From Platycnemis pennipes (lineage: Eukaryota > Arthropoda > Insecta > Odonata > Platycnemididae): DNA of 64,000 bases. Below are positions 47,270 through 58,640 of the stretch, piece after piece. A program made the position numbers and the translations under genes. Under the pieces are notes generated by a model that worked only from the letters and a program-made list of their open reading frames with translations, was not told the origin of the DNA and did no database searches. Location of the stretch: the NCBI GenBank assembly GCA_933228895.1, contig OW121854.1:57206609-57270608 (forward strand). The letters are read 5' to 3'. The first letter of the stretch is position 1. Each line of letters opens with the position of its first letter.

Positions 47270-47768
47270 ACAAATCTAACAATATTTATTATTCACTAAC
47301 ACCAACAAACCCTAAAAGAGAACCGAAAGTATAAGCATAAAGAGGAAATAAGCAAGTACAACTTTATGCACATCCCAAAAGAAAAGAATATATGGAAAAG
47401 GGAATTGGCATGGTATTATGTATTCTGCAATAATACTGACGATTTGATATCAGAAGCCATTGCAGATAAAAAAAAACGAAACAGACATTAGCTTGTACTA
47501 ATAGAGTACGCATACCTTGAAAAAGTGAGTAATCTTGAAGTGGTTAGCAACGTATCCTTACCATTAGGAGTTGTAGAGGGAATTTCGGGAGATCCAATAT
47601 TGACACCAACACGAGTGAAATCCGAGCTGAAGTTTCAAAATCTACTGCTTCGAACCACTGCCAAAATGAAACTGAACGCTCTAGTGCATTTTGTTGGAGA
47701 CTAGGAAACGTTTTCCCAAAAATATCCGCAACTAAAAGCGTAAAGGGATCCGCGGTGTCCTAAACGGA
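47270..47768 (-). other. upstream part of transposase gene, possible 5' exon
   Basis: This lies between the recognised transposase exons and the right arm. On the minus strand a short frame reads TRVGVNIGSPEIPSTTPN and is followed by AATG|GTAAGGAT, a good 5' splice site with its GT at 47561-47560. It could be an N-terminal exon, but I could not match its phase to a 3' splice site before the next exon, and a stop lies upstream of TRVG in this frame. Otherwise nothing is recognised. Confidence 0.35.
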
Positions 47769-48714
47769 CCCTTCGCCGAAAGCCCAACCGCAGTGCAGGG
47801 GGCGGGGGAATTGCAGCCGTGCGACACCAGCTGTGGGTGGGTGGCCTCGAATGGACAATAATCCTGTGTGGTATGCATGCTGTCTCCGTTAAAAGTGTAC
47901 GTATTCGTCGCTAGGCGGTGTCAAGTTGGTAAGAAGAGAAACTCCCGCGGTGCAGTGAACCCGAAGAAAGAAGTCTTTCAGTACCTCCTAAACCTTTACC
48001 CCACGTGATAAAATGCGTAATTTTTTCCGCGATTTCTGCAAAATATAATGCATGGAGGATCTTGTCAATGTTTGTATCTCGAAAATCTCCAAAGCGGAGT
48101 GGATGCGACTACAATCCAGTCCACACACTTGCCGCGCCACGTTACTCCCCGCTGCAGGCGGGTTCAACCAGACTCGACCGCGCGACCGAAAAACTGATGT
48201 GAAATTCGGCGTCGCAAACGGTCGCAGCATCACTCATCGGATTCGCACTGTGGAAGCTTTGTATAGTTTCCCCATATAAGTTACTCCGTGATGCTCGGCG
48301 ATGCAATTTACTTTTTCTCTACATATATTAAAAAAATGACCAAAAATGAGGGTCTGCCATTTTGTTTAATATCTTTGGTAAATAATTACAAAAATGTAAG
48401 CAGACTACATGAGAACAAAGACAAAAACTGTTTCATCTAATGAAATGACTTTTTATTCCAGTTATTTACACATAATGCTTTAGTATGGGCTTGATTTTGA
48501 AGATTTCGTGAGAAAATTGAGTGTAGACAATTTTTGCGAAATTTGTGCAACTTTGACCTCATGCTAATTGTTAAGTGCTGTGTACTACGGAAAATGCTTT
48601 ACGTCATCGCATGCACAGGTCTTTTGAGAATATTAATGCAAAGTTTCAGCTTCCTGGCTTGAAAAAATCACTTTTTGAATTTTGGCCAGGTATTTTCGAT
48701 TTCCGACCACTGTG
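47769..48714 (-). repeat. right long terminal inverted repeat of the Transib element
   Basis: 946 bp, the inverted partner of 44726-45672. It lies upstream of the transposase start, so it is the likely original arm: the 5' region of the element. The left arm would then be a copy that replaced the 3' part of the gene. It ends CACTGTG (48708-48714), the heptamer in reverse complement. Confidence 0.95.
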
Positions 48715-48719
48715 CGTCG
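48715..48719 (+). repeat. 5-bp target-site duplication, right copy
   Basis: CGTCG, identical to 44721-44725, immediately outside the right end. Confidence 0.9.
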
Positions 48720-49241
48720 TTTACATTTTTTTTTCAACAAGCTGATCTGAGGGGAAAATCTCGTGGGTGCATGAGTTCCTCCTTTTTTTTGTCCCGAAGG
48801 TAGATTTCATTTTCCGCTTTGGCGGTGGAGAGGACTCGGCTTCTGTGGATGAATGAGCCACGTGGCCCGAATAGGGACCAAAAATAAGTTCCTCCTACTA
48901 TCTTTCCTAATATCCTCCCCCTTTCTGCACCTCCCCTCCCACACTCTTGCATTTCTGCTCTCCGCAGCCGTCTCAAGGTTGTCTATTGCAACTGATGCAA
49001 CACTCACGGAACGAAAGTCGGTTGAAGGTCACTCGCCACCTTGGACCCTCCCTCCCTACGCTCTTCTCCTCTCTCCCTTTCTCCTCCCATTTCTCTCCTC
49101 ACCTTGCTGCTTACCTCATGTCTCTTCATTGATTTTTTTTCTCCCAGTCCATTGACGCCGTGGAAATTTCTACCTTGCTCTGCACACCAGCGCCCCTTGC
49201 GACACTTAATAGTCCCCACCTCTCGAACATACAGAGAGCCC
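48720..49241. other. non-coding stretch, no gene seen
   Basis: Flank between the Transib element and a SINE. Pyrimidine-rich DNA at 48895-49140 keeps frames open. Nothing recognised. Confidence 0.5.
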
Positions 49242-49248
49242 TCTTCGC

Positions 49249-49589
49249 ATTGGTTGGTTGGTTGGTTATTCAGGGGAGGTGACCGACAGCTGAGGTCATT
49301 GCGCCATCTAGGATTGGTGGGTAATGGTAGGAGTTTTCAGGGAGCGGAGTTGAGGGAAGGGTGGGGAGAAACCCGGGGTCGGCATAAGCCTACTCTTTAC
49401 GAAAGGCGCCAAGGGGGCCACGGCTTAACGTCCCATCCGACGGACGGAGTACTGAACTTGAAATGCCCTCCACTAGGCTCTCAAGTGGGGACCGGTTTTC
49501 TGCAGAAAAATTCGCCACTGCCGGGAATCCAACCCGGGCCCATGGGATGGGAGGCCAGTACTCTAGCCACCACACCAATCTGATCCCGA
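49249..49589 (-). repeat. full-length tRNA-derived SINE with 7-bp target-site duplication
   Basis: 341 bp on the minus strand. It begins TCGGGATCAG, with a box A-like TTGGTGTGGTGGCTAGAGTA and a box B GGGTTGGATTCCCGG. The central block is GGACGTTAAGCCGTGGCCCC then CTTGGCGCCTTTCG, and the 3' part ends in an AACCAACCAACCAACCAA tail. TCTTCGC flanks it at 49242-49248 and 49590-49596. This is the best-preserved member of a family also seen at 23.4 and 54.5 kb and can serve as its reference. Confidence 0.85.
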
Positions 49590-49764
49590 TCTTCGCCGTG
49601 AAGCGTCCTGTTGAACCGTCTATAGCGAAGCGCTTATTTGTTCTTGACTCACTTAGTTTTTGTCGGCCCTACACGTCTGTTCACAATCCGCCATAGACAG
49701 AGTGTAAAGGTCAGGTGTTAACTAATGTCAGGGGCATTGAATAGGAAGGTGAAGTGAAAACTGT

Positions 49765-49965
49765 TTATAAGTTTAATATGTAGCGTGGCAGTGTATGGCG
49801 TGGAAACATGAGCTTTAAGGAAAGAAGCTGGTAATAGACTTACTCCTTTGAGATATAGGTTATAAAAGGATTGAGATAGTAAGGCGGGTCGAAAGAACAA
49901 GCGATGATGTACTAGAGTTGATTGGAAAGGAAAGAAATTCGATTAGGAGAAGGCATCTTCCCTCG
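49765..49965 (+). repeat. RTE/Jockey-like retrotransposon 3' relic
   Basis: The plus strand reads SVAVYGVET-ALRKEAGNRLTP, an altered form of the 'S-x-x-L-Y-G-S-E-A-W-T-x-x-K-x-x-E-x-R' segment, and later fragments resembling 'R-x-x-x-D-D-V-L-E-L-I-G-K-E-R-N-S-I-R'. Stops and indels are common. Confidence 0.5.
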
Positions 49966-49969
49966 ATTT

Positions 49970-52900
49970 CGAAGGTAGATGCACTGACTACTGATGCACT
50001 TCTGATATTTTGATTGAAATTGTCCTGCAGTCAAATGTTAACTTGACAAAATAGTACATCATCGGTGCAATAAAAATGTTGGCTATCAACGCATTGCCAG
50101 TTTTTTTATCTTGCAGAATGCCTACATCGCTATTTGTTGGTTTATCTTCTAAACAACGAAAATATATCAGCACACAACTATTCACTTCGTTGTTTCTGTT
50201 GGTAAAAATAAATTTTCAAAGACGCAAATTCAGTTTTCGTCCATCCGGTCCCTTTGTTTACATTAGTTATTGTTTTAATTTGGAGTGTATTTTGCGGATC
50301 AACGCCCAGTCAATTTTAAAATCCGCCTCCAAATTAAGCCCCTGCTACACGAAAATAGAGCCTTCTTGTTTCCGACCGTGTCAAAATGAACTCGTATGTG
50401 CATTAAAGGTTTGCAGTGGACCACTAGACTATTCAGCGGTGGCTGTAAACTACACACACTCACAACACAAACACAGCTATTAGTGCGTTACTTACTGGTG
50501 CTGAGTTAGCAAGCGTGGCGAGCAATGTGGTGAACAAAGCAATCCTACCATGTGGATCTCCAGCGAACTAGGATTACCGCGTGATAGCTTAAATGAGCCC
50601 TTTCGTTAATTAACCTAATTCGTACGGCGCATCTCCCGTAGACTACAGCTTATGCGATGTGTGTTTTCCGTAGCTGGCAAAGTGTTGTCAGGAAGCATGT
50701 TTATGGGTGCGAAGTGATTATGTAAATCTCAGAGAAAAATCATTTGCTCCTTGAATGGTTTATACCGCGGTATCCCGTAATCATTGGGCTACATGCTGGA
50801 GACTTTGGGCAAACATCCCCGAGGAGAGGCCATCTTGGATTACTACAGATAAACTTAATCGTTAGATTTTCCAGTTACCAGTATTTTCGTCATCACGCAT
50901 GTTTTACCGGCTCTTTTGCTGTAGTACTTCCTCCCTCTTCCGTTTTCCAATCATTCAATACTCTTTTTCCTTCTTTGTGGATATCATTGACATTATTTCC
51001 CATCGGATCACCTCAAGAAGATAAAGAACAATTTATAAGCATTGGATCATCTTTCAAATAGTCATCTTCCTGTCGTATTTCTGGTACTAAGAGACGTTCG
51101 TGCTTTTCACCGAATAGAGTTATTATTTCATCTAAGGTAAAATTATTATCTATAAACCTTGAACATTTTATAAATCTAAAAATTATATAAAACTAAACAT
51201 TCATGAGCTCTCTGTCTTCATGATTCCCTCATAATAAGCAAGTATGAAGCCATTTCGTGGTTTTTGTCGCTCTACTGACGGCTAGCAACTCATAAGCGAG
51301 AAATTCCTATGACATATTCCACATTTTTCCCGGGAAAGCAGGGAAACTGCATCATTGTCATCCGCTCGGATTTTGCTGAAAACAGATGAACGTGGTGAGT
51401 GCGGTGATTGCGCTCAGTTTCTCCGTATTCATTCCAGATCACTCTTGTAGGGGGTGCTTGAAAATGTCGGGATTATCACGAATAGGTAACCAAGGAGACA
51501 TATTGTACAAACACTAATGGTTCGCGAATTGGTTTGTGTGTGTGAATCGCATATTACAATCATATTCATTGTTTTAAGTTGAGTTTTCCTCTTCCTCAAC
51601 ATGCATGGTCCCATGGAGAGATAAAACTCGCGTGGAACAGAAAAAGAATGTTGCAATGGACAATTTAAAAATTCCAAATTTGCCAACCAAATGTGTTTTT
51701 ACTTCATGACTCCTTGGTTACCTATTCGAGATAATCCTGACGCTTTCAAGAACAACTGAAAGCTATTTTATTCGCTCATGTTTGTACCCTATTGTCATCG
51801 CTCCGTTCTTCACTTTCTTACTTAGACAGGTTCACTTCCCTAGAGTATCAACAGTTTTCTAGGGCAAAATATATTTTATATTTTTTTCTGAGTACGGCAG
51901 TTCATTTAGCTGTTGATTTACAGAATAAAATAAATTTACAAAAATATGCCTTTTTATCTTAGATGTTTTTACTTTTCGGCAATTTAAGGTGATAGCACTA
52001 AAATTGTAATAGATTGGAAAAATTAATTCTGTCTTCGTCGTAATTGAAGCGGAGTTTATACCTAGTTGGCATTTCATCATAAGTGGAAACGTAAATGTTA
52101 TAATTCGATTGTTGTTGAGGGTATCGGGCATTTATCTTGCTCGTGAATGTATCATTTCTTGCACCAAGGCCTTCTAAATACTTTCTTTGTCATTATTCAG
52201 CGCGCAAGAAAAATTCTTTGGAAAGAATGCTGCTTCCCATCGGCAACGAAGGGCATTCCTTGCATACGTGCGATTAAGTATGTCCAATAGTTGATTCCAT
52301 TTTCTCTGCCTACATTCCTCAATGCCAGCTCGTATCCAGCTTAAGAATATTAAGTTTGGAGTACTGAATATTATGGGTAACATTTTTATCTTTCTTTTGA
52401 TAAACATGACGATGACTCACTATAACGTGATGAAAAAATGGACAGAGTTTTTATGCTTAAAGTTTGCTGAGTAAAATGCTCTTGGCATATAATTCAGGTA
52501 TCACTTAGTGGAAATTATCAACATTCATTATTGTAAGAAGTAGACTTATTTCACTACAGGCTTATCTGGCAGCACCACCCGTTTAACCACACTTCGGCAT
52601 AATCTGATCATGCTACTAAATAAACCTGTGGAGAATTAACAAGTCTTTCATTTCATAAATGAAGTTCTTGGAATATTATATTGATTTCTGTGATCGATGC
52701 TGAGAAAATTTTAATTAGCATGCCAGGGTTTTTTTTAACATGTGCAGCAAATGTCAGCGATCGCAAAACTCTATCTTAAAAGCAATGGCATATTTTCACG
52801 TTACTTTCCTAATTTTATGTTGTTTATTCTACAAAGACGCCTTGTGAGAAAATTTAACTGAAACTTGAAATTTTCACCGTCATGTGAGTAAACAATCAGT

Positions 52901-53185
52901 TAGTCATAAACCTTGCCGTCGAAAACAATGCATTATATGCTTCTTCTCATGGTCAATTCTATATGTAAATTAGAATTCGGTATGCATGGTTGCATTGATG
53001 AATGAGTGGAATAGTATCCTATTTCATGTACCCCATTTTGTTTCATGTATGTACCATTACTTAGGATACTTCCTATCTTAGATTATTCCCTTTTCATGAT
53101 TATCTATCTTAGATTATTTCTTTTCTACCGATAGATATTTTTTCAGTGCTTCTTCGTTCCACTATTATTTTTTCTCGCGTCATAC
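49970..53185. other. non-coding stretch, no gene seen
   Basis: AT-rich. Open frames at 50076-50483 (135 codons) and 50744-51061 (105 codons) have no recognisable motif. Nothing else supported. Confidence 0.45.
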
Positions 53186-53188
53186 AAG

Positions 53189-53300
53189 ACTACGTGGATC
53201 TAGATTGACCGTTTACTACCGCTCGTCTTGAATTCGGAGCTCGGAATGTTTACCTGTCTTCTTTAGCAAGATCAAAGCTTGCATTTGCTTAAAAAGGCGG
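53189..53300 (+). repeat. dispersed repeat module 1, copy A
   Basis: Starts CTACGTGGATCTAGATTGAC and continues with CGCTCGTC, ATTCGGAG, AGCAAGAT and TTGCTTAAAA landmarks that recur in the same order at 54819-54916, with indels. Family unknown. Confidence 0.7.
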
Positions 53301-53814
53301 TTGACAAGGAATTCTCTTCCGTATTACTTCATTGTCCTGGAACTTTACTCAAAAGTCTTCTATCCACGTAGGCCTCCGCGTTTGCTCACAATCATTCGCT
53401 CGGGCGTGCAAACTTCACTTGCTGGGATCTCATCATCCACGTGCCTGCGTTATGTCTCACTAAAGACCGCGCCCAGGGCTATTTACTCGTTCAGACATGA
53501 CTGCGTCTCGTATCCTCCTCCTCTCCACTCCCCACTTCACCTGCGATTTTACGGTCGTGCGCCATACTCTTTCATTCCTCGGTACCGGTATTCCAGACCG
53601 TCGCACTGATTAAGCCTTTTATACACTCGTATTTACTTCCCTTTTACGTATACATTGTCTCCTTCATCGTCCATCCACCACATTTCCTTTTCACTAGCTT
53701 CGTCTCCTATGGGCTATGTTTTTGTGTTCACCTTCCTTGCATAGTTTTCGGTGGATTGGCTTTTTCTCTGACGAAACTCCAGTAAAGCTGGCCAAGTGGT
53801 TCTTTTCCGTGCGA

Positions 53815-53931
53815 TTTTCCGTAGAAAATAGCGAATGAAAATATATTTTTTCAGAAAATCAACCTTATTCACTGATAGAACACTAATGAAAATGATCTGA
53901 GGCACAATGGAAGGGTAGCTAATTGCTGTGG
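53815..53931 (+). repeat. dispersed repeat module 2, copy A
   Basis: ATTTTCCGTAGAAAATAG, TGATAGAACACTAATGA and GGGTAGCTAATTGCTGTGG match, with changes, 54681-54794. In copy A this module lies about 515 bp downstream of module 1; in copy B it lies directly upstream of it. Confidence 0.65.
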
Positions 53932-54094
53932 CCTAATTATTTACGAGATATACGGCAAATGTCTGTAATGTTTGCATAGTTTTCTAATATTCGCATGTTT
54001 GTCTAATTGACTGCTTGGTTGCAACTCTCTTTTAATATTTCCTTTAATTTTTAAAATGCAATTAAAATGTTGCTACTATTCCCCTTTGAGCATG

Positions 54095-54172
54095 ATCGAT
54101 AATGCATGCCTGTTGATGGTTCACCCCTTATCACACACCTTATAATTAATTAAAGGGTATGATGTAGATGCG
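54095..54172 (+). repeat. CR1/Jockey-like retrotransposon 3' end, fragment
   Basis: GTTCACCCCTTATCACACACC, then AAAGGGTATGATGTAGATGC: the conserved 3' block and GTAGAT end of the family seen at 12.3 kb, 5'-truncated. Confidence 0.65.
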
Positions 54173-54492
54173 CATTTAAGATTCAATATGCTGAAATTGC
54201 AATGAATAATGACCGCAGTTCGAAATCTCTAAGGATAACCTTACTACTGTCAATGCTCATTAATGAAATAACGTTAATGTACAGGCGAAAAACATGAAAA
54301 GTTTTAAACTTACGCCCATTAATTGAATGCTATCTCTTAAAAAACTCAACGAACGTTGAGATTAAAAGGGTTGGGAAGACAGGTATGCATATAGTAGTTT
54401 AGTCGAGATAGTTTTTCATTAGTGACTGTTACATTAGAGAAGCATGCTGGACTAAATAAGGACGCTATGTATTGATGTAGTCAAGGAGGGGT

Positions 54493-54680
54493 CAAGTTAG
54501 TTGTAGTGGATAGAGTATTGGCTTCTCACCTGAAGGGCCCGGGTTCGAATCGCGTCGTGTAAGAGTAAGATATTTGACATTGGCCCAACTACAGTGTTTT
54601 GTTGGTAGCATTGAAGTTCAGCACTTCATCCGTCTCATGTGACGCTAAGCCGTAGTCCCCTTGGCGCCTTTCGTTTCGTT
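54493..54680 (+). repeat. tRNA-derived SINE (same family as 49.2 kb)
   Basis: Head with a box A-like TAGTTGTAGTGGATAGAGTA and a strong box B CCGGGTTCGAATCGCG. The body contains GTGACGCTAAGCCGTAGTCC then CCTTGGCGCCTTTCGT, the family's central block. It ends directly against repeat module 2 and lacks the AACC tail. Confidence 0.75.
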
Positions 54681-54916
54681 ATTTTCCATGGAAAATAGAG
54701 GACGAAAACATTCTATTTTAATAAATCCATATTTATCGGTAGAACGCTAATAATACTTATCCGAGGCCAATAGACGGGTAGCTAATAGGTGTGGAATGGT
54801 AACGGCTTTTACGTTTTTACTACGTGGATCTAGATTGACCGTTAACTAACGCTCGTCATTTATTCGGAGATCCTACGTGTGTTTTAAGCAAGATAAAATT
54901 TGCTTTAAAAGGTGGT
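54681..54916 (+). repeat. dispersed repeat modules 2 and 1, copy B
   Basis: Module 2 (54681-54794) and module 1 (54819-54916) are adjacent here, whereas in copy A their order is reversed and they are separated. Both are in direct orientation relative to copy A. Confidence 0.65.
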
Positions 54917-54919
54917 AGA

Positions 54920-57900
54920 AGTCGCCGAACTCCCTGACTCTCTTCCAGGCTAATGCCGACGGATCGCAACGCCAGGTTCCTCTCCTCTCTTCCTTCTTAC
55001 CTTTATAAGTGCGAATACATCCACAGTGCACGGAAAAAAATATTCTGCGTTTAATGAGCAGAGGACGTGAACATTCATTGGTATTATATAACATCAGATT
55101 TAACGATGGATGTATGCATGAATTATCTTTTCTCAATACCTTAAGCTGCATATTAACCAGTATTCTGTTTTTTTTCCTTTTAATGTCGGGCGTGTGGTAT
55201 TTGAGGAATCTTGTGAGTAGCGAGTTCACATGATTGTACACGAATGCCATGACTTGGAGTTTTTTTCGGAGAAATTGTTTTTTTTTCTGAAGTGGAAATG
55301 AACCCTCGAAAGCGTAGATGGAACGATACAAATTTCAACTCCGTTACTTTCATAGTCGTGCACAGATCGAAGTTTGAGAGATTCATTAACTTTTCGTATT
55401 TTCATTCAGTTACATTTACCTAATTCTTTTGTTAATTTTGCATGTATGTGGTCAGGTAATATTTCGTGCGAAGGGACATTGGGGTTTAATGGTGGATTGG
55501 ATCGTAGAATTGAAAATAAGCCTTGACGTATTCCATCGCTGCTTAAATGCTCTTTTAATTTTCGCACCTCCATCGAGATAAGTTAGTACATTCTCTTTAT
55601 TTCAAAACAGATGTAGCTGATGAATGTCACGCCATTGCTCTCTCGGCGGTTGGTTATCGTTGTTAACGTCGTCGTGCTATTTTTGGAGGCCCCAGTTTTC
55701 CCTCAAATTTAGGTCGGAGAACGCAATTAATCCAGCGACGGACGGAAGCTTGGCGTCCGACGTTGGTAATTTTCGACGTTCACGGCTATTCTCCTCCTCA
55801 GCTGATATGAATGGGTCTTGCTGCTTGCATTTCTCCCTTCTATTTTTTACCGTTCGGGTCACCTTTGCTGCGCAAATGACTTTGAGACGTCTCTCAATGC
55901 AATTACGTTTCATCCTCCTCTTTCCCATGCATTTGTAAGGTTACCTGAAGATTCATCTTCGTGTGCCCTTTTAGTCGGCATGACTGGTATCGATTTTCCC
56001 AGTCGTGCGCAAGACCTCGTGGTATTTTTATCTCACTCCTGAAACTTCACATTTTTATGAGTAATGCAATTCAAAACCGCGTCCAACGTGGCGGAAATGA
56101 TGAATCACTTATATCGAAGGGAACTTAAACTACTGTGCCTCGCGTAATAATCTGATGGCGTCAATATCCTGCTGAGGCGACTTGTGAACTGCTTGGCAGC
56201 TGTGTTGGTTGTGACGAAGTAAATACATTATTTCGAGGTTGCAATTAATTCAGAAACGAAGGGAACTAATACAATGATCATTGAACGAAATTGTGGCTGC
56301 TCTAAAATGCGCCAATTAACATGACTGGCTCATCACAAAAAAAACCGGAACTGAAGAACTGGATAAATAATAGAAAATAATAGTAATATTGAATATTCCA
56401 TTGTAGTATAGCGATTTTCGTAGCTAGTTTTTCTAGTTACCAACTTCACTGATACTTCCCAGCACATGGCTGAATATCGTGACACGTTATAATATTTTAT
56501 ATTAATAGCATCTATAATGAGGACATAAAAATGCATTACCTTGTATTGACTTCACCGTTTTTGATGAATATTTATATTCAAGCTCCATTATAATTTATCC
56601 CAATTACACTCTTCACCTATTTAGAAGTCAATCGATACTAGTGGTGTTTGTCTTTCTCACGAATGTATCGCAAACATTTTTAGATTATTTCTTTTATTTA
56701 TTTGTCTTAAATTGTTAATGGTGGCAAGGCAAATTCTCATTTATTTCATTTGTTTCAGTTCGTTTCCCATCGTCTCCATGTCGTAGGCAGTCCCAGACAG
56801 AATAAAAAATATCCCAAATTGCAATCCCAATCTGCAGTTGATTCCATCGAGCAATATCTAAGCCTTCACGGGCACTACTTTCCGTGAGGACATTAAATGG
56901 GAGCAGATTAAGTTATCGGAGACTTGGGGAGGCTGAGGAATTGAAAATTGTCAGTTTCCACGCTCAGGTAATCAATTAATACCCGGTCTCCTATAATCCA
57001 AACCTCGTTTATTTCGTCTTGGCAATGAAGTATGTACTGGCATTGTGTACTGGCATTGAGTTCTCCTTTTTTTAGCATATTTTCGTTTTTGATGGGGTAT
57101 TTGCTGAAGGAAATAAGGAAATTGCAAAGGAAAAGAAATATTGAGAGGTTTCGTAAGGTGTCCCGTGATAACCAACTCTGATTTGTTTAATAATTCTATT
57201 TCGTCTTATTATAAGGTTTACTCTTTTTTTCTTGTATGGAGTGTTTTCGCAGGAGGTTCATTCGTTCGTATTCGTTCTCCATTAACAGCTTGGCCTTGTT
57301 TTCCTTGGTATCATTTTAACCATTACTCATCACCCTCTCTTGTCAATATTTTCCGTAGTACATGGGCTGTAAAGTACTTAACTTTTTCTGAAGTAACATA
57401 CTTTAAATAAGGATCCATTATTTTCGGGATTTCTTCCGCGTGTGTCCATTCTGGGGTGACAACAGTAAGAAATCCCGAAAAGAATGGATCTTCAAACCAG
57501 ACACTCCGCGGCAGCCTTAATAAAGAATACTTTATATAAGTTTGAGAGAAGTGTGAATACTCTGTAAAAGCGATTGAAGGTGGGAGAGATAATTCTGTGA
57601 GCCATTGACTCTTTGAGTGAATTGAGTAGGCGGAGAGTATTAAGGCTGAGGAAAGTACTACTGATTTTTCTGAGCAAAAGGATAGATATGAACCTCCAAT
57701 TGGGGATATCGTGGGGGTTTTAAAATAAATTAAGGTGGTTGTGAAATAACCAGCCAATGGAAGTAAAATTCAATGATAATTTTGGTTCATATGGTGGCCT
57801 GTCGACGTTTAAAGGTTTCTCATAAATATCCTACTCTTGAGCATCATAAAATAGTGCAGTAGTGAATATAGTTCTTTTTAAAGGTGGAGAAGCATATATC

Positions 57901-57990
57901 ATTCCATAGATCAATACGCACTCATACCCACTACATTTTGGTTGCCAGGCCGGTGTGCTTCTGATGTGGCTACCGCGGCAAGCTCGTTGC
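54920..57990. other. non-coding stretch, no gene seen
   Basis: AT-rich. Two longer minus frames, 54873-55331 (152 codons) and 57323-57757 (144 codons), have varied composition but no known motif. I do not call them genes. Confidence 0.45.
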
Positions 57991-57999
57991 ATATCTATC

Positions 58000-58640
58000 G
58001 ATGAAGTACCCCGATCCACATCGTAAAAGGGGTCTGGATGACGTCCGCGCACTTGGGGGAGTGATCACCGAACGTCTCCATCCGAGCTCTCGCACTTACC
58101 CTGCTCATGGGGACGCAGCAAAAAAATAAAAAGAAAATTACAGGCTTGACAGTTTCAAGTCTGGTGGACAGGTTTGGCCGGCGATTCGTCCTCCAGGACG
58201 ATGGGCACATCGCTTCGGCCTCCCTCTTGTTTGCCTCGATCCGCATTTAACGCGCGTCACTCACCGCTCCCATTTGCTCATCATCCCTCTCTCTCTCTCT
58301 TCCACTCTCCTCCCTGCTTCAATGTTTATACATCCCTTCCACCGTTTTCGAGGCTCTCCGCTAATGACTCCCTTGGCTACCACTCCTGCCGTGTCTCTCT
58401 CAGCTGCAGGTGAGTGGTCGAACCAAAGGGGGCGGGGGAGTTTGGGGAGCGCCCTCTGGGTGATCGACTGCCAGAGCTCTTGTCGACGGGATCTCAGCGC
58501 TTCGGTGCGCTCGCGCATAAAACGGAGAAGGGAGGGAAGATAGATATGTGTGATGCCCCCTCCATCCTTCCTCCCTCTCTCCCCAAGCAGCCCTTCCGTG
58601 GCCCATCCTCGGAGCTTAATGGCTCGAGTTAAATGATTGC
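58000..58640. promoter_or_regulatory. GC/CpG-rich patch with a good 5' splice site
   Basis: GC-rich DNA with pyrimidine runs, including a CT repeat at 58286-58300. At 58407-58415 the sequence CAG|GTGAGT is a consensus plus-strand donor, so the patch could hold a host 5' exon. The preceding TCTCTCTCAGCTGCAG also looks like an acceptor. No coding motif supports either. Confidence 0.25.

Larger units (their letters stand above)
44726..48714 (-). mobile_element. Transib-type (RAG1-related) DNA transposon with long inverted arms
   Basis: A complete insertion of 3,989 bp. Both ends start CACAGTGGTCGGAAATCGAA and both are flanked by CGTCG. The Transib superfamily is known for 5-bp duplications, ends resembling the V(D)J heptamer CACAGTG, and a transposase homologous to the RAG1 core; all three are seen here. 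The strand given is that of the transposase relic. Arms span 44726-45672 and 47769-48714; the centre of 2,096 bp holds the broken gene. Canonical Transib elements have short terminal repeats, so arms of almost 950 bp are unusual. With its transposase broken and its C-terminus missing, the copy could only have been moved by an enzyme supplied in trans. The near identity of the arms suggests recent movement, or arm correction by gene conversion. Confidence 0.93.

Noticed and set aside
54873..55331. 152-codon minus frame
   Set aside because: Mixed basic composition with no known domain; it overlaps repeat module 1 at its 3' end, so it is not a single-copy host gene.
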